Assembly (NCBI GenBank): GCA_019310865.1
Contig: JAFDDL010000007.1
Span: 1 to 8,045, forward strand
From: Deltaproteobacteria bacterium
GTDB taxonomy: Bacteria > Desulfobacterota > Desulfobacteria > Desulfobacterales > JAFDDL01
Length of the DNA stretch: 8,045 nt
Reading direction: 5' to 3'
The position numbers and the translations under genes are program-made. Numbering within the stretch: position 1 is the stretch's first letter; each line of letters begins with the position of its first letter. Positions 1-6,127 of this stretch are shown here, piece after piece. The notes under the pieces were generated by a model, which saw only the letters and a list, made by a program, of their open reading frames with translations, had not been told where the DNA came from and searched no databases.

Positions 1-339
1 GATCTTGACCGCGATTTCGTTAGCCTCGGAACCGCCGGAGACCATGAATACCTTGTCCATCACCCCGCCGGTCAACTCACAGATACGCCGGGCCGCCGTT
101 TCAAGGGCCTCAGTGGTGAAACTCAACCGAAACGCATAGGAGACCTTTCGTACCTGGTCGAGCATCACCTGGCCGAATTCCTCCAGCCCGTAACCCAGGC
201 AATTCGTGATCGCCGGTCCGCTGGAGGCGTCCAGGTAGCGTTTGCCGTCAGCATCGTAAAGATAAATATTCTCCGCTTTGACAATCAGGGGGAGCTTGTG
301 GTTCATGTCCACATTGAACACATGGGTTTGATCCTTCAT
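1..339 (-). CDS. Class III PLP-dependent aminotransferase, N-terminal part (runs off window)
   Basis: The first 113 codons of a fold-type I, class III (omega) aminotransferase are visible; the gene continues beyond base 1. Such enzymes move an amino group from an amine or omega-/beta-amino acid to a keto acid using pyridoxal phosphate, in the cytosol. Visible family features are the opening segment IYLYDADGKRYLDASSGPA at residues 25-43, which forms the substrate-entry region, then FTTEALE at 74-80 and the cofactor-phosphate loop SGGSEANE at 101-108. The catalytic lysine lies outside the window. The start at 339 is supported by AAGGAG at 353-348, eight bases upstream of the ATG. It follows the C45 hydrolase gene by 61 bases with no terminator visible, so it is probably the next gene of the same operon. 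The family is secure; the substrate (beta-amino acid, diamine, acyl-amine product or other) is not. Confidence 0.9.
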   Translation of the reverse strand, partial: MKDQTHVFNVDMNHKLPLIVKAENIYLYDADGKRYLDASSGPAITNCLGYGLEEFGQVMLDQVRKVSYAFRLSFTTEALETAARRICELTGGVMDKVFMVSGGSEANEIAVKI

Positions 340-347
340 TTGTCGAA

Positions 348-353
348 CTCCTT
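348..353 (-). promoter_or_regulatory. Ribosome binding site of the aminotransferase
   Basis: AAGGAG on the minus strand, eight bases before the ATG at 339. It fixes the start of the aminotransferase gene. Confidence 0.8.
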
Positions 354-400
354 TGTATGAAATGTCGTTTCGCCCGTGGCATTTGAAGATGATTCCCTGG

Positions 401-1537
401 CTATAATTTATATACCTGATACTTAGACTTGCACGGTGCCCCTTTCGTCACATGCAGCGTTGGCGTATCGCATAACTCATAAATCACCGAACCGAATGTC
501 AATACGCTCTGCGTGTCAACACAAACCGGATTATGCGGATCGTCGTGGGAACGCAAGGCCGCCTTGATGTCGCCGCTGGTCACAAGGTCGTGATGCTTCC
601 CCAGCCGTCGTTCGAGGGCAGCATAGCGGATCTCGGAGTTACTCTCTCCTTCCTGTTGAAAAGCCGCCGATCCGATGCGCGTGTAACCATATTGCTCGAA
701 AAAATCCTTATCCGCGTTGACGAAAGGGTGGTTCGTGTGGAACACGCGTGACATGTCCGGATCAGGAATGTAACGAACAACCTCGCCGGCTGCGCATTCG
801 AAAGCGCCGATCTCTCCGGCATCCCCAAACGTGAAATTCTGGCCCGATGCGTGTTTGATGGACCGCACAAAATTCGCGGCCTCTTCAAAGCTCGACATCT
901 CCAGAATCCGGCGTACGATGAAGGCCACTGGCAGACCGTCCGCGCAATGATCCAGATCAAACAGGGTGTTGCAGCAAATGCCAAGCCCTCTGCTGTTCAA
1001 GCCGGTGGTAGCGATGAGGCCTGCAACCGTTAGTAACATCACCTGATAATCACCGTAATCGACCATTAATAGAACCTGATGGCCCCGGCCCCACCCTGGA
1101 ATGTCCAGGTTCTGAGCAAGATACGCAGGCAAATCCTGCTGACCAAAAACACCAAGGGCGCTGCAATTCTGCCCTGTTTCGAAATCTCTGTCTTCGGTTT
1201 TTATCTTCCCTTGGCACTCCTTGTTGCCGTATACCCACTCCTCGTCAAAGAACTGGAATGCATACATAGTTTCAAAATCGATCCCTGCACCGTCTGCAAT
1301 ACCATGCACTTCGTTGAGCATGCCGGGTGCCCATTTATCGATGGCGGGCTGAAAATCCGCATAGTTCAGAAAATTTTTCAAATAGTCTTCCGGATCACGC
1401 AGATAAGCCCTGTGTATCGCTGTTTTCCAGTCTTTTACCGCTTTCAGAATTCTTTCCCGCGCGACTTCTCCATATTTTCGGCCTCGTTCATAAGGCGTGC
1501 CGCTTATTTCAACAATGTCAATTTTCTGATTTTTCAT
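401..1537 (-). CDS. Peptidase C45 / acyl-CoA:6-aminopenicillanate acyltransferase-like Ntn hydrolase
   Basis: A 378-residue protein of the AAT family (peptidase C45), which are self-processing N-terminal-nucleophile hydrolases that cleave or form amide bonds; known members include fungal isopenicillin N acyltransferase and beta-alanyl-amine hydrolases. The N-terminal motif SGTPYERGRKYG (12-23) is typical of the family. Cys125 in GQNCSALGV (122-130) is the predicted autocleavage site and nucleophile, which would give an alpha chain of 124 residues and a beta chain of about 254. Further family blocks are AQNLD (141-145), GLGICCNTL (184-192) and HTNHP (267-271). The residue before the nucleophile is Asn, whereas the Penicillium enzyme has Gly. 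There is no signal peptide, so it is cytosolic. GGGGAGG lies only three bases before the ATG, and no other in-frame Met occurs before residue 73. It lies 97 bases after tldE and 61 before the aminotransferase. Family is confident; substrate, and hydrolysis versus acyl transfer, are unknown. Confidence 0.9.
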   Translation of the reverse strand: MKNQKIDIVEISGTPYERGRKYGEVARERILKAVKDWKTAIHRAYLRDPEDYLKNFLNYADFQPAIDKWAPGMLNEVHGIADGAGIDFETMYAFQFFDEEWVYGNKECQGKIKTEDRDFETGQNCSALGVFGQQDLPAYLAQNLDIPGWGRGHQVLLMVDYGDYQVMLLTVAGLIATTGLNSRGLGICCNTLFDLDHCADGLPVAFIVRRILEMSSFEEAANFVRSIKHASGQNFTFGDAGEIGAFECAAGEVVRYIPDPDMSRVFHTNHPFVNADKDFFEQYGYTRIGSAAFQQEGESNSEIRYAALERRLGKHHDLVTSGDIKAALRSHDDPHNPVCVDTQSVLTFGSVIYELCDTPTLHVTKGAPCKSKYQVYKL

Positions 1538-1634
1538 TTTCCTCCCCGTTACAATTTTTTTCGGATATGCATCCAGGGCCGTCCTGGAAATAACATGACA
1601 GGTGGTAGGCTCTCCACTTTTTATATCCCTTTGA
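1538..1634 (-). other. tldE to C45-hydrolase intergenic gap
   Basis: A 97-base gap. It holds a small perfect hairpin, TCCAGG/CCTGGA with a five-base loop (1572-1588), without a T run on either side, so it is not a convincing terminator; it could be an mRNA processing or stability element. TATAAA on the minus strand (1625-1620) resembles a -10 box, but the -35 position, 17 bases upstream, matches the consensus poorly. The simplest reading is co-transcription with tldE. Confidence 0.4.
1541..1547 (-). promoter_or_regulatory. Ribosome binding site of the C45 hydrolase, short spacing
   Basis: GGGGAGG on the minus strand with only three A residues between it and the ATG at 1537. This is closer than the usual 5-9 bases and may lower initiation, but no alternative start is available nearby. 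Confidence 0.6.
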
Positions 1635-2990
1635 TTACTTACTCGAAATCGTCACCCCGGACGCTGCCATATAAGGATACACGCCGTCGCCAAAGTTGAC
1701 GGTCTCGCACGACAACGCTCGGATGTTCATCAACAGCTCCTGGAAATTGCCGCTGACCATGGTCGCGACCAGGGGATAACGCACCACGCCATCCTCCACG
1801 TAGAAGGAGCTCTTGGCCACGCCGCTGAAATCGAGCTGGGCGTTGGGGAGACCGCCAGAGTACCGCGCCAGGATGATGCCGCGCTCGGTGTTGGCGATGA
1901 TCTTTTCAATGGAGGTCTCGCCCGGTGCCACTGTCATGGCGTTCACGCCCGCGGTCTGCGGCATGGCAAGCTTTTTTGAGAGGTAAAAATCGATCAAAAA
2001 ATTTTCCAACACACCGTCCTTGATGATATCCACGTCTCGGGTCCGTACACCGAAAGCGTCAAAGTCGCTGCCCATAGGCAGTTCGCTTGACCTCGGTTCG
2101 TTGCGCAGCGTGAAGCTCGGGCTGGCAATCTGCGCCCCTTTCTTTTCGGTGTAGGGCGAGGTCTTGGCGAGCAGCGCATAGCCGCTCAAAGCGCCCCGTT
2201 GCTGGTCGCCGGTCAGCATCAAAGTTATCATCCCCATGCACTCAGGCGTGATTATTACATCGCCCACAAACTTTTCCGCAACCGGTTGGGGGTTAAACGA
2301 GCGGTCAGCCTCACCCAGCACCCGGCAGGTCACACCCGTGTCGAGCAGCTTTTGGAACGGCTGGTATGAAGAGACGTTGGTATAGTTCCAAGACGTCGTC
2401 TCTTCTTCATCCATGGCACTAAAAAGCGTCCCGAAGTAATAGTAGCCCCTGCGCTCGTGTTGGCAGACACCTTTGGAGTTGACAAAGCGCCGCTCGACGA
2501 GCGTGAAAACGACATTGTTCAACTCGACATTGACCTTGGGGAACATTTTAGAAACGTCATCCAAATATTCGAGCAAAGATTTGATCATCATCTCCTTGTC
2601 GAATGTCGCTGGTCCATAACTCGTCACCGGCGCCGATGGCGCCTCTATAGAGACTATGGCCTCGGTGTCGCAAAGGGACGGTTTCCAAACCTGGTTGGCC
2701 CCGTCCTGAAAACCCGCCAACGCAGCCTCCATACCAAGTTCAATGACCTGGTGGGTGTCGGCTCCGGCGAGGCCGTTAAGAACAGTCTCACCCTTACGAC
2801 CATCCTTGAATATGGTCAGCTTGGCGCTGTCATTGACGTTGCTGCGCACCAGATCGATGCCTTGTCTGGTAGCCTGTATTTCAAAAAAGGTTTGTTCCTC
2901 GACGAAAACCTGGGCGGCGTCTGCACCGGCCGTGAGCGCCTGGGTGACCAAGGCCCACGCAAAGCCCAAACATGGCGTTAACGTTGTCAT
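1635..2990 (-). CDS. tldE: TldE/PmbA, non-catalytic partner subunit of the TldD/TldE metalloprotease
   Basis: A 451-residue member of the TldD/PmbA family (U62), a usual length for TldE. TldE pairs with TldD to form a cytosolic protease with an internal cavity; known roles of the pair include maturation of microcin B17 and cleavage of modified or unfolded peptides. Visible hallmarks are the N-terminal helix ending in AGADAAQVFVEE (21-32), GDVIITPEC (243-251), DFSGVAKSSFYVEDG (387-401) and SGN (413-415). No HExxxH motif is present, as expected for the E subunit. The start is set at 2990: AGGAGG lies six bases upstream (3002-2997), and the ATG overlaps the tldD stop in TGATG. An in-frame GTG at 3086 would add 32 unrelated residues inside tldD and is not supported. 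The hydrophobic N-terminus is the first family helix, not an export signal. Overlap with tldD implies translational coupling and equal amounts of both subunits. Confidence 0.93.
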   Translation of the reverse strand: MTTLTPCLGFAWALVTQALTAGADAAQVFVEEQTFFEIQATRQGIDLVRSNVNDSAKLTIFKDGRKGETVLNGLAGADTHQVIELGMEAALAGFQDGANQVWKPSLCDTEAIVSIEAPSAPVTSYGPATFDKEMMIKSLLEYLDDVSKMFPKVNVELNNVVFTLVERRFVNSKGVCQHERRGYYYFGTLFSAMDEEETTSWNYTNVSSYQPFQKLLDTGVTCRVLGEADRSFNPQPVAEKFVGDVIITPECMGMITLMLTGDQQRGALSGYALLAKTSPYTEKKGAQIASPSFTLRNEPRSSELPMGSDFDAFGVRTRDVDIIKDGVLENFLIDFYLSKKLAMPQTAGVNAMTVAPGETSIEKIIANTERGIILARYSGGLPNAQLDFSGVAKSSFYVEDGVVRYPLVATMVSGNFQELLMNIRALSCETVNFGDGVYPYMAASGVTISSK

Positions 2991-4372
2991 CAATGGCCTC
3001 CTATGTTGATCTTGCACTTGACAGCCGGCCCACCACCCCCAACCGGCATTACTTGCTTCTTGCCGCACATACCACCGGCGCCCCACGACATTTCATCGCC
3101 GACGTGGGTCACCGACTTAAGCACGTCAAAAGCCATACCGGAAATGGTAGTGTCGCGGATGGCGCGACCGAGTTCCCCGTTCTTGATTTCATAGCCACAG
3201 TTCACGGAAAACATGAACTCGCTCGTCTTGTCCGCCTGACCAGTTATCCCGCGGCGTTTAATAAAGTAGCCATTGTCAACGGCCGCGATCATATCCTCGA
3301 ACTTGTCCGTGCCCGGCGCAATGATGGTGTTGCGCATGCGCACCAATGGCTCGTCGCTGAACGCATATGCCCTTGCGTTGCCCGATGGTATCATGCCAAG
3401 CTCGCGGGCAGTCTCTTTGTTGGTTAGAAACTCCTTCAGCACACCCTTTTCGATGATTGTTACGTCATGGCACGGCGTACCCTCGTCGTCCACGTGGATG
3501 GCGATACCGCCCTGACCGTCGGGCCCCCTTCCAGCGCAGTCCATCAGTGTAACTTTCTCGGAAGCTACCTGTTTGCCCAGGTTTTGTCCGGCCACCGACC
3601 CGGCAAGTACCGCGTCCCCCTCGCATGGATGACCAATAGCTTCGTGGGCCAAGATGCCGGCCAGAGCGGACCCGAGCACGACATCGTGATAACCGGCCTC
3701 GGGATAGACTCCCTGCGCCTTGGCGCGCAGGTCCCTATACAACTCTTCCATAGGCTCGTAGAAACTTTCCAGGTCCGCGAATTGATCCTCCATATCGCCA
3801 AAGCCGCCCACAAAATCCGAGATGTTCACCAACCCATCGTCCGCCTGCACCGCCATAGTGACGATAAAATGACTGTGTGGCGCGTAGGAATAAGTACTGG
3901 CGCCTTCCGAGGTCACCAGGGCCTTTTCGAGCGCCAAGCTTTTCATTTGCAATCCGACGCTCAACAAGTCCGGATGTGTTTGGGTAAGATAGTCGTTCAG
4001 AGAACGTACCACGTCGACTCGTTCACTGGCCGAAAAACGCGGTTTCCGGGTCCGATAGTCGTAGACACCGGTACCGGGGGGTGTCGAGGGCAGGGATTTT
4101 TGAGCCCGCTGCGGCTGGTCGCGGAACAGTCCCACGTTGGACTGAGCCTCCGTGATGACCTGGCGGATGGCGTCATCGCTGTCGTCGGGCGCGGACGCGA
4201 AGCTGTAAACGCCATACCGATAGCAACGGGCCGATATGCCCCCGGTTGTGTTCGTTTCATTTTTCGTCAGATTGCCGTTCTGCATTTCAATAGATGCGAC
4301 ATAGTTGTTGTGCAGCCTGAGTTCCGTATAGCCGTCAAAGGCTGCAGCATGTCGTGAAATTCGTTCAAGCAT
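2990..4372 (-). CDS. tldD: TldD, zinc metallopeptidase catalytic subunit
   Basis: A 460-residue protein (from the ATG at 4372) carrying the active site of the TldD/TldE protease. The motif HEAIGH at residues 243-248 is the family's HExxxH site, with two histidine zinc ligands and the catalytic glutamate. The C-terminal block GGMCGKKQVMPVG supplies the third ligand, Cys436, equivalent to the conserved CGK cysteine of TldD. Both parts are intact, so the enzyme should be active. It is cytosolic, with no signal peptide. A TTG at 4378 is also in frame, but GGAGG at 4386-4382 is three bases from it and nine from the ATG, so I prefer the ATG. The stop overlaps the tldE start by one base (TGATG). In Escherichia coli tldD and tldE are unlinked, whereas here they are adjacent and coupled. 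The gene is visibly GC-richer than the hydrolase gene upstream. Which peptide it processes is not shown; the neighbours suggest an unusual amide substrate rather than general turnover. Confidence 0.94.
   Translation of the reverse strand: MLERISRHAAAFDGYTELRLHNNYVASIEMQNGNLTKNETNTTGGISARCYRYGVYSFASAPDDSDDAIRQVITEAQSNVGLFRDQPQRAQKSLPSTPPGTGVYDYRTRKPRFSASERVDVVRSLNDYLTQTHPDLLSVGLQMKSLALEKALVTSEGASTYSYAPHSHFIVTMAVQADDGLVNISDFVGGFGDMEDQFADLESFYEPMEELYRDLRAKAQGVYPEAGYHDVVLGSALAGILAHEAIGHPCEGDAVLAGSVAGQNLGKQVASEKVTLMDCAGRGPDGQGGIAIHVDDEGTPCHDVTIIEKGVLKEFLTNKETARELGMIPSGNARAYAFSDEPLVRMRNTIIAPGTDKFEDMIAAVDNGYFIKRRGITGQADKTSEFMFSVNCGYEIKNGELGRAIRDTTISGMAFDVLKSVTHVGDEMSWGAGGMCGKKQVMPVGGGGPAVKCKINIGGH
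2997..3002 (-). promoter_or_regulatory. Ribosome binding site of tldE, inside the end of tldD
   Basis: A perfect AGGAGG on the minus strand, six bases before the ATG at 2990 and embedded in the last codons of tldD. It decides the tldE start against the upstream in-frame GTG at 3086. Confidence 0.88.
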
Positions 4373-4381
4373 GGTCAAAAG

Positions 4382-4386
4382 CCTCC
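4382..4386 (-). promoter_or_regulatory. Ribosome binding site of tldD
   Basis: GGAGG on the minus strand. Its spacing is nine bases to the ATG at 4372 but only three to the in-frame TTG at 4378, which favours the ATG. Confidence 0.75.
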
Positions 4387-4434
4387 AGCAAATCGACCTG
4401 AACCGTCATGTGAAAATCCCTTCGCCTGTGTGGA

Positions 4435-4464
4435 TTTATATCAAATTAGTCCTCGGTCTGTTAC
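4435..4464 (-). promoter_or_regulatory. Possible sigma70-type promoter upstream of tldD
   Basis: On the minus strand GTAACA (4464-4459, four of six matches to TTGACA) and TATAAA (4440-4435, five of six to TATAAT) are 18 bases apart, placing a transcript start near 4428, about 56 bases before the tldD ATG. The -35 hexamer overlaps the stop codon of the serine-hydrolase gene. This is a pattern match only; it would let tldD and the genes after it be expressed independently. Confidence 0.25.
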
Positions 4465-6026
4465 CTTTTGTTGCAACTCGAAATTTTTATAAACTCGATA
4501 TTCATCGCCCGTTCCGTGCTGATATACATTTTGTCCTTTTCAAACCTTATGGTAACCATGTAAAAAACTGTATCGATATAGATGCCGTTATCATATTTTT
4601 GAAAAGGCATTTCACCTGTTTTATTATTGCACAGGATCAGCGCATTTTCAGTGAAAACCACATCATGTACGGCATCGAATTCAGTGCCGATATATTTCCC
4701 GGCATACTTCCTGTCCGCATCAGGCACGGCAATAGCATGTATTTTTTTCGCGCATTCTTTGTTTCCATATCCTCCATATCCATATAAGGAAACCCAGATA
4801 TTTCCTTCCCCGTCCAAAGAAAGTTTCATGTCCATATCCACAATGACATATGTATTATCGCTTTCTTTCAGGACTTCCAATTTCCCCCCCGGCAATGACA
4901 GGAAAGTACCTTCTTTTGATTTTTCAAAGGAAGCCTTCATTGCCCACTTCTCGATATAATACATGCCGGACATATCTATATCATCCGGTATTTTTTGAAG
5001 GGTTGAATCGGTATCGGGAAGGCTGAGAACGATATTCATCGTCTTTTTCACAAAACGCATGGATGCAAAGTCACCTCTGTTGGAAAGAAGCAAAACCGCC
5101 GTTTTCTCTTCAGGAATGGTATATATAAACGCTCTGTATCCCGCATCGGATCCGGCGTGCTCGACAGCAAGCTTACCCTGGTGATCATGCACGACGAACC
5201 CAAATCCATAACCGGTTTTATATCCGTTTTTACACACATGCGGGGTGAAGGCCTTCTCTATGATCTCTTTGGGAAAAATTACCGGATTCATCAGCTCCTC
5301 CGCCCACTTGGTCATATCCTTAACCGTTGTGAACAGGTTGGTGCTTCCGTAAGTGGAGTGAACAATCGGACAATTCAATATGCCTTCAGGCGAAACCGTA
5401 TAGGCTTCCGCCTTGTTTTTTATCAGCTCAAATTTCCTATCGTGGAAAAAAGAGTGGTTCATCCCGAGCGGTTTGAATATGGTTTCATCCACATACTCTC
5501 TGAAAGACCTACCCGTAACTTTCGCCACAATTTCAGCCATCAGACAGTACGTAAGATTGCAGTACGTAAAAACCGTATCCGGCTCGAAGTTAAGGTCTTT
5601 CTGCCTTTTAGCCATTGTCATAATCGTATCCTGTATGAATACGTCGTCCATTGCGATACCATTAAGCATCCCAAACACGATATGGCTTCTAAGGCCGCTT
5701 ACGTGATGCACCATATGCCGGATCGTAATCTCGTGATCAAATTCGGGAAAGTAGTCGAGGTATGTTTTTACCGGAGCGTCGAGATCAATTTTCCCTTCCT
5801 CGGACAAAAGGAGTATGGCAAACGCGGTGAACTGCTTGCTCACGGAACCCACCTGCAAAACAGAATCGAGGGTTAGCGCAAGGCCATACTCGAGGTTCGC
5901 CATGCCATACGCTTTGGCGTATTCCGTCTTTCCGTTCCGTGTTACGCCGACAACCACACCGGGTTTGTCACTCGTGTTGAATTCATTGAACAATTTGTCG
6001 AGTTTCTGTAATTTTGCATCGAACAT
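4461..6026 (-). CDS. Serine beta-lactamase-like hydrolase (peptidase S12 / D-aminopeptidase or esterase type)
   Basis: A 521-residue protein of the serine beta-lactamase-like superfamily. The three active-site motifs are visible: SVSK at 61-64 (nucleophile Ser61 and Lys64), YCN at 155-157 (the Tyr-x-Asn element) and HAG at 290-292 (the KTG equivalent, as in class C/S12 members). Residues 1 to about 340 form the catalytic domain; about 350-521 form an extra beta-rich C-terminal domain of the kind seen in S12 peptidases. The family covers D-aminopeptidases, D,D-peptidases, esterases and MlrB of microcystin breakdown, so the exact reaction is open. There is no signal peptide, so it is probably cytosolic, unlike true beta-lactamases. 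The start at 6026 follows AAGGAG (6038-6033) by six bases; an in-frame GTG at 6092 lies in the upstream terminator hairpin and is rejected. The 3' half is AT-rich compared with tldD, a sign of possible separate origin. It precedes tldD by 88 bases. Confidence 0.9.
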   Translation of the reverse strand: MFDAKLQKLDKLFNEFNTSDKPGVVVGVTRNGKTEYAKAYGMANLEYGLALTLDSVLQVGSVSKQFTAFAILLLSEEGKIDLDAPVKTYLDYFPEFDHEITIRHMVHHVSGLRSHIVFGMLNGIAMDDVFIQDTIMTMAKRQKDLNFEPDTVFTYCNLTYCLMAEIVAKVTGRSFREYVDETIFKPLGMNHSFFHDRKFELIKNKAEAYTVSPEGILNCPIVHSTYGSTNLFTTVKDMTKWAEELMNPVIFPKEIIEKAFTPHVCKNGYKTGYGFGFVVHDHQGKLAVEHAGSDAGYRAFIYTIPEEKTAVLLLSNRGDFASMRFVKKTMNIVLSLPDTDSTLQKIPDDIDMSGMYYIEKWAMKASFEKSKEGTFLSLPGGKLEVLKESDNTYVIVDMDMKLSLDGEGNIWVSLYGYGGYGNKECAKKIHAIAVPDADRKYAGKYIGTEFDAVHDVVFTENALILCNNKTGEMPFQKYDNGIYIDTVFYMVTIRFEKDKMYISTERAMNIEFIKISSCNKR

Positions 6027-6032
6027 CGGAAT

Positions 6033-6038
6033 CTCCTT
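6033..6038 (-). promoter_or_regulatory. Ribosome binding site of the S12 hydrolase
   Basis: AAGGAG on the minus strand, six bases before the ATG at 6026. It decides the start against the in-frame GTG at 6092, which lies within the terminator hairpin. Confidence 0.85.
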
Positions 6039-6071
6039 TGTGGCTTGGAACGAAACAAGGTATGAAGCGGG

Positions 6072-6101
6072 AAAAAAGGGAGGAAGGGTCACCCTCCTCC
6101 C
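6072..6101 (-). terminator. Rho-independent terminator after the TonB-dependent receptor gene
   Basis: On the minus strand GGGAGGAGGG (6101-6092) pairs across a three-base TGA loop with CCCTTCCTCCC (6088-6078), leaving one bulged T, and is followed directly by six T residues (6077-6072). It starts 26 bases after the receptor stop codon. There is no T run on the other side, so it works in the minus direction only. It separates the receptor from the downstream hydrolase cluster, at least partly. Confidence 0.85.
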
Positions 6102-6127
6102 CGATTGTACTCTGAATGCAAACTGGA

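Noticed and set aside
1572..1588. Hairpin between tldE and the C45 gene as a terminator
   Set aside because: The stem has only six pairs and no T run follows on either strand.
1079..1699. 206-codon open frame on the plus strand
   Set aside because: It is antisense to the C45 gene and crosses the intergenic gap; the product shows no family features.
2904..2990. Hydrophobic N-terminus of TldE as a signal peptide
   Set aside because: It matches the first amphipathic helix of the family leading into GADAAQVFV, and TldD/TldE is a cytosolic complex.
2991..3086. 32-residue N-terminal extension of TldE from an in-frame GTG
   Set aside because: It overlaps the 3' end of tldD, has no family similarity, and the ATG at 2990 has a perfect ribosome binding site.
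3467..4357. 296-codon open frame on the plus strand
   Set aside because: It lies wholly opposite tldD, which has clear catalytic motifs; the product has no recognisable domain, and such frames are expected opposite GC-rich genes.
401..4378. RiPP biosynthesis cluster, because TldD/TldE matures microcins
   Set aside because: No small precursor gene, cyclodehydratase, radical SAM enzyme or export protein is seen; the gaps are too short to hide more than a very small peptide gene. It could still lie outside the window.
5157..5876. 239-codon open frame on the plus strand
   Set aside because: It is antisense to the serine-hydrolase gene, whose motifs SxxK, YxN and HAG are intact in the minus frame.
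6027..6092. 22-residue N-terminal extension of the S12 hydrolase from a GTG, resembling a weak export signal
   Set aside because: The GTG lies in the loop region of the terminator hairpin; the ATG at 6026 has AAGGAG at good spacing.
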